DNA of 63,743 bases from Maledivibacter halophilus (GCF_900167445.1 NZ_FUZT01000019.1:1-63743); one strand, 5' to 3'. Shown: positions 51,070 to 59,946, numbered from the stretch's first letter. The notes: a model not told the origin generated them from the letters alone. Numbers and translations are program-made.

Positions 51070-51819
51070 ATGAGTATAATAGAGATATTATTATTTGGTT
51101 TAGTTATTATTATAGCCCATTTTTTAGAAGCAATAACTGGATTTGGATGTACTGTTTTAGCTTTGCCCTTTTGTATAGCAATTACAGGGGTCAAAATAAC
51201 TGTTCCAGTACTGACTGTTATAGGGTGGCTTTTGGCTCTTTATATAATAATAATTGATTGGAAGTCAATCATATTTAAAGAATATCTGAAGATATTGGGT
51301 TTTGTTATTTTGGGACTTCCAATAGGAATGAGGATTTTTGATGTTTTGCCTGAAACGCCCCTTAAAATATTATTAGGTATTTTCATGCTAATTGTTTCAA
51401 TAAGAGGATTAATTATAAGTTTTATGCCTGAAAAAGATAATGTTTCTCCTAATCATGGGAGTAAAGTAGGAAAATGGCTATTGAATTTCTGCTTGTTTTG
51501 TGGAGGAGTTATACATGGGGCTTTTAGTTCAGGAGGGCCTTTTATTATAATTTATGCCACAAAAGCTCTGCCTAATAAAAGTAATTTCAGGGTAACATTA
51601 AGTGCATTATGGATTACGTTAAATAGCGTTGTGATAATAAAGAATTTTATGATAGGAATAATGACTAAAGAAGTTATAAATCTTACTATTTGGATGATTC
51701 CTTTTTTAATAGTAGGTATGGTTCTTGGCAATATGGCACATAAGAGAATAGATGGAAGCTCCTTTAATAAAATTGTATACGGTGCTTTATTGATTTCTGG
51801 GATATTCATGTTTGTTTAA
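51070..51819 (+). CDS. TSUP-family (TauE/SafE) membrane transporter
   Basis: The 249-residue protein has about 8 membrane helices and two inverted family motifs: AHFLEAITGFGCTVLALPF and GGVIHGAFSSGGPFIIIYATKAL. TSUP proteins move sulfite, sulfoacetate or other organic acids. It stands 172 bp after the PTS regulator and may or may not belong to that unit. Confidence 0.88.
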   Translation: MSIIEILLFGLVIIIAHFLEAITGFGCTVLALPFCIAITGVKITVPVLTVIGWLLALYIIIIDWKSIIFKEYLKILGFVILGLPIGMRIFDVLPETPLKILLGIFMLIVSIRGLIISFMPEKDNVSPNHGSKVGKWLLNFCLFCGGVIHGAFSSGGPFIIIYATKALPNKSNFRVTLSALWITLNSVVIIKNFMIGIMTKEVINLTIWMIPFLIVGMVLGNMAHKRIDGSSFNKIVYGALLISGIFMFV

Positions 51820-51883
51820 TGAGAATTTGTGTGCAGTTTTTTAAAAATATAAATCCAAATACAAAAATGGTAGATGGAATTTA

Positions 51884-51993
51884 AGGGATTTTAATATTTC
51901 CTTTTTGTTTATGTAATAAACTCGTTTTTTTATATAAACTCGAAGGAAAAAACAAGTTTATTAAAATTACTCAAATGAAATATTAAAATCCCT
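51884..51993. repeat. 110-bp nested palindrome (MITE-like or convergent terminator)
   Basis: The outer arms AGGGATTTTAATATTTC and GAAATATTAAAATCCCT are perfect over 17 bp. The inner arms AATAAACTCGTTTTTT and AAAAAACAAGTTTATT differ once. The whole stretch folds back on itself between convergent genes. No target duplication was found. Confidence 0.65.
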
Positions 51994-52022
51994 GATATTA
52001 CCTTTTGTTTTTTCTATAATTA

Positions 52023-53669
52023 TCATATTTTAGAATATGCTTTTTGTCCTTTTGTAGATATATAATAGAATAATGATGTGATAATAAACAACGAAATCGC
52101 ACCTATAGATATAGATGCTATGGTTAAGTCTGGTTTAAACCTTATGGTGAAGAATGTAATTAGTCCACTCATAACTAAAGAAATTATTCCACTTGCAAAA
52201 GTGTTACGATTTTGTTTTACAGCTTTTTGCTCATTATCCCAGCTAAGATTGGGATTATTGATATCAATTATTATACCAATACTACTGCTTATAGTATTAG
52301 CTAGCAGACTTGCTATAAGTATAAATACAGCCATGACTAATGGAATTTTCACCATGAAAATAAGTATTAATATAATTAATAAAATATTAATCATGTCTAT
52401 GATAATAGCTGAAAAAAGTTTACTGAAAATTTGTTCCTTATAGCTCATGGGAATATATTTATTTATATACATATTTTGACCTTCTCTTGAGATAGCTGTA
52501 CTCGCTACTCTATTACTGCCTCCTATAAAAAATGCAATAGCAAAACTCATGGCTATAACTATACCTACAAATTCCTTGTTTGCAAAAAATCCCCTTATGG
52601 TTGCCATTGAAAAATAGGAGTCAATATTTGTGAATATTCCAATTGCTAACAATATTGGATAAATAAGATTTGATATAACACAACTGATTAAAAAAACTGG
52701 AGTTCTAAATAATATTTTCATTTCCTTTAATGTATAAACTTTAAATTTTGAACTTTGTTTTGTACTCTTTTCAATTTGTCTTTTATCCAATTTTTTTCTT
52801 TTGGCAAAGGATTCAGAACCTCCAATTACACCTTTAAAATAAAGTTTTTGCGCTGCAAATATAAATATTGCTATAGATAATGCGCTTGCTAAAACAAATA
52901 AAATTAAATTTAAGGCTATTTCACTGATTGATTTTCCTATTAAAGAGTAGGTTGCCCAATTAGTGGTAGGAAATATTGTACTTACAATTCCGACTAAAGA
53001 ATTATCCCCGCTGGTAAGCATTTCTATCATTTTTTCTTTACTTACCTTATTACTTCTATATAATATATTTACTCCTATACCTATTATGAGAGAAAAGACT
53101 GCTGCAATAGTTTTAAGTGTATCCTTATGCTTACCTAGATTAGTAAATCTCATTATTATCATATTTAGCACCGATGCTAATACTAAAGGGATTATTGGTA
53201 ATATTAAAAATATTACAATGCTAATAGTCCAATAGCCTAAGCCTAAAGAACCTTTATAGCCATAGACTACCAGCAGAGGACCTAAAACTAACAGCTCTGT
53301 TAAATATTCATATATTAAAACCGTAATAAATTTTGCACTTACTATTTCATAGGGTTTTAAGGGGAGAGGAAGTAATATATCTATATCCTTTGTGAAATAG
53401 AAGGTCGTTAAAACAAATGATATACCAAAGACAAAGATTACAACTGTTGCTATAGAAAATGCTATATTAACTAAAAGCCCTTGCTGGTTTATACTGGCCA
53501 AAAAATCATATGTTTCAGAAATAAAACCGATTAAAGGAATACCTAAAAATATAAGAAATCCAAATAAAAGTAGTTTTGATAACCAGGAAGATATTTTATT
53601 ATTCCTTTTATACTTTTCTTTACGTCTATTTTTCAAGAAAGTTTTTGCTAATAGATAGATTTTATTCAT
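52023..53669 (-). CDS. ABC transporter permease
   Basis: The 548-residue protein has about 12 membrane helices and resembles the large ABC-2-like permeases (TTFYFTKDIDILLPLPLKPYEIVSAKF, FIGGSNRVASTAISREGQNM) that pair with a single ATPase. The partner ATPase overlaps upstream by 8 bp. The substrate is unknown; such pairs often export peptides or drugs. Confidence 0.88.
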   Translation of the reverse strand: MNKIYLLAKTFLKNRRKEKYKRNNKISSWLSKLLLFGFLIFLGIPLIGFISETYDFLASINQQGLLVNIAFSIATVVIFVFGISFVLTTFYFTKDIDILLPLPLKPYEIVSAKFITVLIYEYLTELLVLGPLLVVYGYKGSLGLGYWTISIVIFLILPIIPLVLASVLNMIIMRFTNLGKHKDTLKTIAAVFSLIIGIGVNILYRSNKVSKEKMIEMLTSGDNSLVGIVSTIFPTTNWATYSLIGKSISEIALNLILFVLASALSIAIFIFAAQKLYFKGVIGGSESFAKRKKLDKRQIEKSTKQSSKFKVYTLKEMKILFRTPVFLISCVISNLIYPILLAIGIFTNIDSYFSMATIRGFFANKEFVGIVIAMSFAIAFFIGGSNRVASTAISREGQNMYINKYIPMSYKEQIFSKLFSAIIIDMINILLIILILIFMVKIPLVMAVFILIASLLANTISSSIGIIIDINNPNLSWDNEQKAVKQNRNTFASGIISLVMSGLITFFTIRFKPDLTIASISIGAISLFIITSLFYYISTKGQKAYSKI

Positions 53670-54387
53670 TTTCGGTCATCTCCAAGAATATTTTTTCCAA
53701 GGAATCATTTTCTTTTATCTTATTTTTTAGTTCATCTAAGCTTCCGCAGAATAAAATTTTTCCTTTTTTTATTATGGCAATTCTATCACAAAGCTTTTCT
53801 GCTACTTCTAGAACATGGGTAGAGAAGAATACAGTATTTCCAGCATTTGCATGCTCTCTCATCATTTCCTTTAATATAAAAGATGATTTAGGATCTAATC
53901 CACTTAAAGGCTCGTCTAATATCCATATAGATGGATCATGTATAAGTACTCCAATTATAACTATTTTTTGTCGCATACCATGGGAATAGGTTTGAATTTT
54001 ATCTCCAAGTGCATCAGCTATATTGAATCTATTGCTTAAAGTTTCTATTCTTTCTTTTCTTATTTCTTTTGGAACTTCATATATATTAGCCATAAAATTT
54101 AAATACTCAATTCCCTTTAGTTTTAAAAACATATCTGGACTATCGGGAACAAATCCAAATTGTTTTTTTGCTTTTAAAGGTTCCTTTTTTATATCTATTC
54201 CATTTAAAAGTATAGTTCCCTCATCCTGATTTAGTATTCCCGTTATCATTTTTATAGTTGTTGTTTTACCAGCCCCATTATGTCCCAAAAAACCAAATAT
54301 TTCTCCATCTTTTATTGTTAGATTTATATTGTCTACTGCATTGGTTTTTCCATTGTAGCTTTTTGTAACATTTGAAATTTCTATCAT
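53662..54387 (-). CDS. ABC transporter ATP-binding protein
   Basis: The start is ATG 54387 (MIEISNVTKSYNGK) with AAAGGA upstream; an earlier in-frame ATG is less well placed. The 241-residue protein has Walker A GHNGAGKTT, Q-loop, signature YSHGMRQK (in place of LSGGQ), Walker B WILDEPLSGLD and H-loop STHV. It powers the overlapping permease. Confidence 0.94.
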   Translation of the reverse strand: MIEISNVTKSYNGKTNAVDNINLTIKDGEIFGFLGHNGAGKTTTIKMITGILNQDEGTILLNGIDIKKEPLKAKKQFGFVPDSPDMFLKLKGIEYLNFMANIYEVPKEIRKERIETLSNRFNIADALGDKIQTYSHGMRQKIVIIGVLIHDPSIWILDEPLSGLDPKSSFILKEMMREHANAGNTVFFSTHVLEVAEKLCDRIAIIKKGKILFCGSLDELKNKIKENDSLEKIFLEMTENE

Positions 54388-54663
54388 AGGGCACATTCCT
54401 TTCATAATATACTAGGAGTTTTTACTGTTTAATTTAGTATAACCTATACATATACTTTTATAATTATAGCAAAAACATTCTATAAAAAAAATATATTGAA
54501 CTTAAATTTTATAAGTTTTACAACTTCTTTACAACTAATATATAGCTTGTATATATATTAGCAGTATACTTTAAATGCAAGTTAAAGATAAACGACTTTA
54601 GGATTTACTAAATTTGAAATAAAAAATCCATAATCTTTCATTATTTTATTTCAAATTTGTTTC

Positions 54664-54706
54664 ACTATAGAAAAACATAATGAAAAAGTGGAAAGATTTA
54701 TATTAT
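54664..54706 (+). pseudogene. Decayed C-terminal copy of the 43907-type gene
   Basis: AAATGAAAAAGTAGAAAG-like sequence here (AATGAAAAAGTGGAAAGATT) equals the end of the 43907-44218 gene, ending in a TAG. Only the last dozen codons survive. Followed by a terminator shared with 62695-62736. Confidence 0.6.
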
Positions 54707-54736
54707 AGAATTATTCCCCCCTAAAATATATAAAGA

Positions 54737-54810
54737 TTGATTGTTTGTAATGAAACAATCAAAAAAAGAAATCCTCTATATCCAATTTGGTAAGGAGGAT
54801 TTCTTTTTTA
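54737..54810 (+). terminator. Double terminator
   Basis: TGATTGTTT-GTAATG-AAACAATCA, then AAAGAAATCCTC/GAGGATTTCTTT with TTTT. The second hairpin, including loop TATCCAATTTGGTAAG, recurs at 62695. Confidence 0.8.
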
Positions 54811-54954
54811 AAAAGTTAAAATTAACTAAAAATTATATATTATAACATGGCTTTAAATTAAATATTTAGTCATATTTCCATCACAAAATAATCATAAATT
54901 TTGCACATACTATATATGCAACAACAAAACTTAAAAGGGAGATGAAAGTTTAAT

Positions 54955-55632
54955 ATGATGAAAAACAGTATATGTAAAAAGCCTGTTGTAGCTTTTGTTG
55001 TTGTGAGTATTTTATTATCTATGGGAATTACAGCATTTGCAAATGAAGTAGATAAGGATAATTATAAAAAAATAGTTTTGAACAAGTGTAATAAAGATAA
55101 TTTTGTTCAAAAGAAATTTGAAGGGATACTTGAAGATTTAGTAAAGGAAAAAGAGATAACTAAGGAAAGATCAAGAGAAATAAATGAACAATTTAATAAA
55201 GAGTATAACCAAGAAAAAAGGGGTTCTTGCTGTAAAGGAGCAAATAAGAAATACAAAGGGCATAGGATATACAGTATAATAAATATTTTAAATGAAAAAA
55301 AAGTAATTACAGACAAAGAAGCTAATGCTATGAAGGATAGGATAAAAGGTTTTAGAAAGCAAAAATTTAACCAAGCATTAGAAGAGTTGGTAAACAAAAA
55401 TATAATTACAGAAACAAAATCTAAAGAAATCCAAGAATATATAGATAAATATAAAGCTGAAAAATTTAATAAGTTTGAAGATATGACAAGGGAAGAAAAA
55501 CGGTTATACTTTAAGGAAAATAGGAAAAACAAAAAAAGCGTAATAAATAAGATGATTGAAGACAATATAATATCAGAAAAGCAAGGAAATGAGATGCGTA
55601 AGATTTTAAGGAAAAATAGAAGTGAAAAATAA
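54955..55632 (+). CDS. Secreted helical repeat protein
   Basis: The 225-residue protein has a signal peptide (1-29, ending ITAFA) and then four copies of a short helix-turn-helix unit of the form L-x-x-L-V-x-x-x-x-I-T-x-x-x-S-x-E-I: LEDLVKEKEITKERSREI, NILNEKKVITDKEANAM, LEELVNKNIITETKSKEI and MIEDNIISEKQGNEM. The unit resembles DUF2680/SHOCT-like helices. Very basic; the function is unknown. GGGAG precedes ATG 54955. Confidence 0.7.
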   Translation: MMKNSICKKPVVAFVVVSILLSMGITAFANEVDKDNYKKIVLNKCNKDNFVQKKFEGILEDLVKEKEITKERSREINEQFNKEYNQEKRGSCCKGANKKYKGHRIYSIINILNEKKVITDKEANAMKDRIKGFRKQKFNQALEELVNKNIITETKSKEIQEYIDKYKAEKFNKFEDMTREEKRLYFKENRKNKKSVINKMIEDNIISEKQGNEMRKILRKNRSEK

Positions 55633-55665
55633 TTATGTAGTGATTTTGATGAAATAGTATTATCT

Positions 55666-55703
55666 AAAGAGCTATCTTTTGATTGTTAAGATAGCTCTTT
55701 TTT
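55666..55703 (+). terminator. Terminator of the helical repeat gene
   Basis: AAAGAGCTATCTT pairs with AAGATAGCTCTTT, followed by TTT. Confidence 0.88.
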
Positions 55704-55853
55704 GTGGATATTTTTTAAGTCATATTGATTTAATGAAGAGAAAGGATATTAAATTCAATGTATGCTATAATATATGAAAAGTACATTTAAAAGCACAGTA
55801 TAATTTATGATATATTATGGGCGATATAACAATTAGTAAGGGGATGTGGTTTT

Positions 55854-56408
55854 TTGAAAAATTTAAATTTGGTTATATCAATGAATTTAAAACGTATTCG
55901 TGAAGATAAAAAAGTGAGTCTTGATAAGGTGGCACAAATGACGGGAGTTAGTAAAAGCATGCTAGGACAAATTGAAAGAGGAGAGTCGAATCCAACAATT
56001 ACTACCTTATGGAAAATAGCAAACGGGCTTAAAGTGTCATTTGCTTCTCTTATAAATCAGCCCCAATCAGATACAGTTATAGTAACAAAAGAAGATATAG
56101 AAACCTTGACCGAGGATAATGGAAAGTATAAAGCATATCCATTTTTTCCATATGAGGATGGAAGGAGATTTGAAGTGTATGGGATAGAGATAGAAAAAGG
56201 TGGATATTTAAGCGCTGAGCCCCATGGACAGGAAACCCACGAATTTATTATTGTTTTTGATGGAGAGATTACAATTAGAGTAGAAAATGAAGAGTATACA
56301 GTAAAAAAAGGAGAGTCAATAAGATTTAGAGCGGATAGGCCCCATTCATATCATAATTCGGGAGGTGGTTTAACAAGGGCTAGTATGGTTATATATTATC
56401 CAGAGTAA
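55854..56408 (+). CDS. XRE-family regulator with cupin domain
   Basis: It starts at TTG after AAGGGG, with ATG 55881 as alternative. The roughly 184-residue protein has an N-terminal lambda-repressor-type helix-turn-helix (SLDKVAQMTGVSKSMLGQIERGESNPTITTLWKIANGL) and a C-terminal cupin (about 110-180: EPHGQETHEFIIVFDGEITIRV, GESIRFRADRPHSYHN). This PuuR-like architecture senses a small molecule. The neighbouring target is not obvious. Confidence 0.93.
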   Translation: MKNLNLVISMNLKRIREDKKVSLDKVAQMTGVSKSMLGQIERGESNPTITTLWKIANGLKVSFASLINQPQSDTVIVTKEDIETLTEDNGKYKAYPFFPYEDGRRFEVYGIEIEKGGYLSAEPHGQETHEFIIVFDGEITIRVENEEYTVKKGESIRFRADRPHSYHNSGGGLTRASMVIYYPE

Positions 56409-56473
56409 ATTAATTTTAAAAAAACAAACTAGAAGACACTGCTATGAGGATATTTAAAAGGAGGATATTTAAA

Positions 56474-57889
56474 ATGAGAAAATTTTCTTTGAAAACTGTT
56501 TTATTTACTTTAATTATAAGCATGTTTGCAGCTAGCTCTATATGTGCATATGCTGTGGATATAGAGGAAAATTCATTTTCTAAAAAGGAAATAAAAGAAG
56601 ATGTTGAATTTTTATTTAATAAGCTAGAAAAAATACACTTTAATCTATATTTTGATTCTAATAAAGAAGAGATAAAAGAAAAGCTTGAAAGTATGATGAA
56701 TAATATGGATAATTCAGTTAGTGACTTAGAATTTTATAAAAGAATTGTTCCAATCATATCAATGCTTAATGATGGTCATACTAGAATTTCCTTACCTGAT
56801 TCATATATAGAGAAATTACAGTTGAGTGCAAATTTAATTCCTATACAAATTAATGTGAGTGAAGAAAAGCTATTTATTGATAATATTTTGACTGAAGAAA
56901 ATTTTGATAAATATAAAGGTTGTGAAGTTCTATCAATAAATTCAAAGGCCGGAAAAGAAATATATAGTGAAGTAAAAAATTATGTTTTTGGAAAACAAGA
57001 GGCATATAGAAATACATGTATTTCTAAAAATTTTAAGGCATTATACTATTTGAATAATGACTTAAATGATAACTATACTTTAGAACTAATGGATTTTAAT
57101 AATAATAAAGTTAAGTTAAATTTAAAAGGTATAAGTAATAGTGAGTGTATAAGCTTCCTAGAAAACAAAAAAAATGATACTCAAAGTAAAATGTATGAAT
57201 ATAAGGTTATAGATGAAAATATTGCTTTAATAGAGATTAATTCTTTTAATACTGATTTTGACAGTTTTAAAGGGTTCTTAGATAGTACCTTTGAAGATAT
57301 TAATAATAAAAATATAAAGGAACTAGTAGTAGATTTAAGAAAAAATGGTGGTGGAGATGCTACTTTAGGAGATTTATTTATAGAATACATATATGATGGT
57401 AAATATAAAAGAATAGGAAAATATGCTTTCAAGATAACCGAAGAAATAGTAGATCATTACGAAAAAAATCATTGGATGAATGAAGAACAAATAAAAGAAT
57501 TAAGAAAGAATATTGGACAAAATTATGAAGCATATAAAATTCAGGCTTCAAGAAGTTTTACAGAAAAACCTGTTTTTGATGGAGATACATATTTCTTAAT
57601 TGGAAATAATACTTTTTCCGCTGCTACTATGCTTTCTTCAATAGTTAAAGATTACAATATAGGATATTTGATTGGAGAAGAAACAGGTGGATTAGCAACA
57701 GGTCATACAAATTCATATAGTTTTAATTTACCTAATACTAAATTATTAACAGGTGTATCTTTTCAGTATCTTGCAAGACCTAATGGTTTAGATACTAAAA
57801 GAGGTGTACTTCCAGATTATTATGAAAAGGATATTGAAAAAGATGCTCTCGATATTGCTGTAGAAATAATTAAATCAAAGAGCTATTAA
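56474..57889 (+). CDS. Secreted S41-family peptidase
   Basis: The start is ATG 56474 after AAAGGAGG. The 471-residue protein has a signal peptide (about 1-28), a helical region with MLNDGHTRISLP typical of S41 peptidases, a PDZ-like part (about 130-165) and a catalytic domain with VVDLRKNGGGDAT and the nucleophile in GNNTFSAATML (Ser near 381), then EETGGLATG. It is a tail-specific-protease relative acting outside the membrane. The stop codon overlaps the end of a MITE-like repeat. Confidence 0.9.
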   Translation: MRKFSLKTVLFTLIISMFAASSICAYAVDIEENSFSKKEIKEDVEFLFNKLEKIHFNLYFDSNKEEIKEKLESMMNNMDNSVSDLEFYKRIVPIISMLNDGHTRISLPDSYIEKLQLSANLIPIQINVSEEKLFIDNILTEENFDKYKGCEVLSINSKAGKEIYSEVKNYVFGKQEAYRNTCISKNFKALYYLNNDLNDNYTLELMDFNNNKVKLNLKGISNSECISFLENKKNDTQSKMYEYKVIDENIALIEINSFNTDFDSFKGFLDSTFEDINNKNIKELVVDLRKNGGGDATLGDLFIEYIYDGKYKRIGKYAFKITEEIVDHYEKNHWMNEEQIKELRKNIGQNYEAYKIQASRSFTEKPVFDGDTYFLIGNNTFSAATMLSSIVKDYNIGYLIGEETGGLATGHTNSYSFNLPNTKLLTGVSFQYLARPNGLDTKRGVLPDYYEKDIEKDALDIAVEIIKSKSY

Positions 57890-58029
57890 TTGAGTAAATT
57901 GCATAATATATAGTTTCAAAATCTTAAGATATATACCATCGGAATATAGTTAATTGTAAATAATTAAATTAAGGATAATATTCCCATATGCAATTTTGCC
58001 AAATAATAGTTATGCAATTTCCTTAATTA
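57887..58029 (+). repeat. MITE-like repeat, variant copy C4
   Basis: The terminal repeats TAATTGAGTAAATTGCATAA and TTATGCAATTTCCTTAATTA are nearly perfect inverses. It lacks the ACCTTCTGCAAAAACTATC block and carries a roughly 44-bp insertion bounded by GGAATAT/ATATTCC. Its first bases are the stop codon of the S41 peptidase. Confidence 0.78.
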
Positions 58030-58150
58030 TAAAATTTATAAGTTAATATGAAATAAAGATATAAGAGAAGAAAAGTATAGATGTAAATAAACCTGCTAAT
58101 ATATTATGAAGGCACATTATTTTATTTATTTATGAAAGAAGGAATATATA

Positions 58151-58849
58151 ATGGAGGTAGATAATTCTTTAGAAATATCATTTGATGAAATTGCAAAAGA
58201 ATATGGTGATATGGTTTCATCCATATGTAGAAGGATGATCCAAGATCCTAGTATGGCCGAAGATGCCGCTCAAGAAGTATGGATACAAATAATTAAAAGT
58301 ATAAATTCATTTAAAGGAGATTCAAAATTATCTACTTGGATATATTCAGTAACACGTAGAGTAATAATTAGCTATTGTACTAAGGAAAAAAAATATACAA
58401 CAAGGTTTTTAACTAATTATTTTAGGAATGGGAAATTAGAAATTCCTAAAGATATAGACTATGACAAAGTAATTTGGATAAAAGAAATGTGTGATAAATG
58501 CATAACTGGAATGTTACATTGTTTGGATAACGAAAAAAGATTGATATACTTATTTAAAGATATGGCACAATTAGAATATAAGGATATTGCTTTTATATTT
58601 AACAAAGAAGAAGCAGCAGTTAGAAAGATGGTATCTAGAATAAGACACAAGTTAAAAAATTTTCTTAATGACCAATGTATTCTATATAACCCCAAGGGAA
58701 AATGTGATTGTAGAATGAAAAAGTTAGTGAAGGAGATAAACCTTAATAAAGAATATGAGAAAATAAGAAAAATAATAGGAAAAGTTAATTTTCTTTTAGA
58801 GTCAGAAAAAATACTCCCTAAAAAAAACTTTTGGAAAAATTATATATAA
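58151..58849 (+). CDS. Sigma-70-family (ECF-like) sigma factor with Cys-containing tail
   Basis: The 232-residue protein has region 2 (about 12-80, MAEDAAQEVWIQIIKSINSFKGDSKLSTWIYSVTRRVI) and region 4 (about 125-175, YKDIAFIFNKEEAAVRKMVSRIRHKLKNFL). A C-terminal extension with CILYNPKGKCDCRMKKL may bind metal or sense redox. It lies 77 bp before a Cys-rich ATC-hydrolase-like gene; no anti-sigma gene is adjacent, so the tail may regulate it. Confidence 0.88.
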   Translation: MEVDNSLEISFDEIAKEYGDMVSSICRRMIQDPSMAEDAAQEVWIQIIKSINSFKGDSKLSTWIYSVTRRVIISYCTKEKKYTTRFLTNYFRNGKLEIPKDIDYDKVIWIKEMCDKCITGMLHCLDNEKRLIYLFKDMAQLEYKDIAFIFNKEEAAVRKMVSRIRHKLKNFLNDQCILYNPKGKCDCRMKKLVKEINLNKEYEKIRKIIGKVNFLLESEKILPKKNFWKNYI

Positions 58850-58926
58850 TAATGTCACAAAGATATAAATATCTCCACTAATATTAGTGAAAGAAAAAAT
58901 AAAATAATATTATTGGAGGTTATGTT

Positions 58927-59361
58927 ATGGATATGGAAATGAGAATAAAAATTTTAGAAAATGCTTATATTGGTTCCTTGGTTGATGCTATCTATAATTT
59001 TACAAAGCAAGGGGTTTTAAACAAGGTTACTGAGGAGAAGAGAAAAATTCAAATGATAACCGGTAAGAAACGAGCAGAACAATTTGGAATTACTAAGCCT
59101 GAAGATGTATTTAAAAGGTTAAGTGATATATTTAATTGTGCATTTTGGGAATTAGAGTACTGTAATGATGGATTTGAGGCTAATTCAAAGAGTTGTAAGC
59201 TATGTACATATGCTAAAAAAATGGGTACAGAAGCTCCATGTAATATGTATTGTTTGCATCCAATGGAAGGGATGATTAAGGGGATTGATCCTAAGTTGAA
59301 ATTTAAAGTTAGTGAAACTTTATGGGAAGGGGAAAAATGTAAAGTTAAAGTTAGCAGGTAA
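58927..59361 (+). CDS. ATC-hydrolase-like (L-2-amino-thiazoline-4-carboxylate hydrolase family) Cys-rich protein
   Basis: The 144-residue protein starts after TTGGAGG. An N-terminal helical part is followed by CNDGFEANSKSCKLCTYAKKMG and APCNMYCLHPMEGMIKG (about 85-125), the conserved Cys and Met-Glu-Gly pattern I associate with the ATC-hydrolase domain family. Most members are annotated without tested activity. It follows a sigma-factor gene whose tail also has Cys residues, suggesting a joint sensing role. Confidence 0.65.
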   Translation: MDMEMRIKILENAYIGSLVDAIYNFTKQGVLNKVTEEKRKIQMITGKKRAEQFGITKPEDVFKRLSDIFNCAFWELEYCNDGFEANSKSCKLCTYAKKMGTEAPCNMYCLHPMEGMIKGIDPKLKFKVSETLWEGEKCKVKVSR

Positions 59362-59477
59362 AACAAAGTATTGAATAGGATATTTAAAAACTTAAATCCT
59401 AAATTTTGGAGTTTATAAATAAAGTATTAGGAGTTTGTAATAGGAATAAAAGGTAGTAAATTTTAATATAAAGTAGG

Positions 59478-59510
59478 AAATAGAGGAGATGGCTATGATC
59501 TCCTCTATTT
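59478..59510. terminator. Bidirectional terminator
   Basis: AAATAGAGGAGAT and ATCTCCTCTATTT form a perfect 13-bp stem between the convergent ATC-hydrolase-like and Spo0E-like genes. Confidence 0.88.
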
Positions 59511-59530
59511 GTCTAATTCTCTCATTTTGC

Positions 59531-59815
59531 CTATATCTTATTTTTTCTGTAATATTCTACAATGATTATATCAAGCTCTTGACTAACTTCTACCGTTTCA
59601 TCGGTGATGACAATATTTTCTTTTGCGTTAAATTTAGCTGTTTTATACATCTTATATCGCATATTATTTATGGAATCCTTTATTTTCTTTAGTTCTTTTT
59701 TATTGTCATCATTTTCTTCTTTTTCAGAAAGACTAGAGGATTGGCTGCTGCTATTATGTTCATCAGCTGCAGACCATCCCCCACATTTTTTTGATTTTGA
59801 ATCATTGTAAGGCAT
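59531..59815 (-). CDS. Spo0E-family aspartyl-phosphate phosphatase
   Basis: The start is ATG 59815 with GAGAGG upstream. The 94-residue protein has a Ser-rich N-terminal extension (KKCGGWSAADEHNSSSQSSS) and a C-terminal Spo0E helical hairpin ending in the diagnostic SQELDIIIVEYY. Family members dephosphorylate Spo0A-P and delay sporulation. The Cys/Trp-bearing extension is unusual. Its ribosome site is buried in a 15-bp hairpin and preceded by a terminator, so expression is probably gated. Confidence 0.85.
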   Translation of the reverse strand: MPYNDSKSKKCGGWSAADEHNSSSQSSSLSEKEENDDNKKELKKIKDSINNMRYKMYKTAKFNAKENIVITDETVEVSQELDIIIVEYYRKNKI

Positions 59816-59819
59816 ATAT

Positions 59820-59853
59820 ATTTTCCTCTCAAAAGTTTTTTTGAGAGGAAAAT
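59820..59853 (-). promoter_or_regulatory. Hairpin burying the ribosome site of the Spo0E-like gene
   Basis: On the minus strand ATTTTCCTCTCAAAA pairs over 15 bp with TTTTGAGAGGAAAAT, which contains the GAGAGG site, ending 4 bases before the ATG. Confidence 0.8.
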
Positions 59854-59854
59854 T

Positions 59855-59903
59855 AAAAAAGTGCACAGCAGGGCTAGGCTATAGAATCCCTACATGCGCA
59901 CTT
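59855..59903 (-). terminator. Leader terminator of the Spo0E-like gene
   Basis: On the minus strand AAGTGCGCA-TGT-AGGG pairs with CCCT-GCTG-TGTGCACTT and runs into TTTTTT. It lies directly before the hairpin that buries the ribosome site. Confidence 0.7.
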
Positions 59904-59910
59904 CATGTTA

Positions 59911-59939
59911 TTGAAAAAAAGTGGTAATTATTATATAAT
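59911..59939 (+). promoter_or_regulatory. Promoter of the structured RNA gene
   Basis: TTGAAA (59911-59916), 17 bases, TATAAT (59934-59939). The expected start (about 59946) coincides with the first paired base of the RNA. Confidence 0.75.
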
Positions 59940-59946
59940 AACATAA

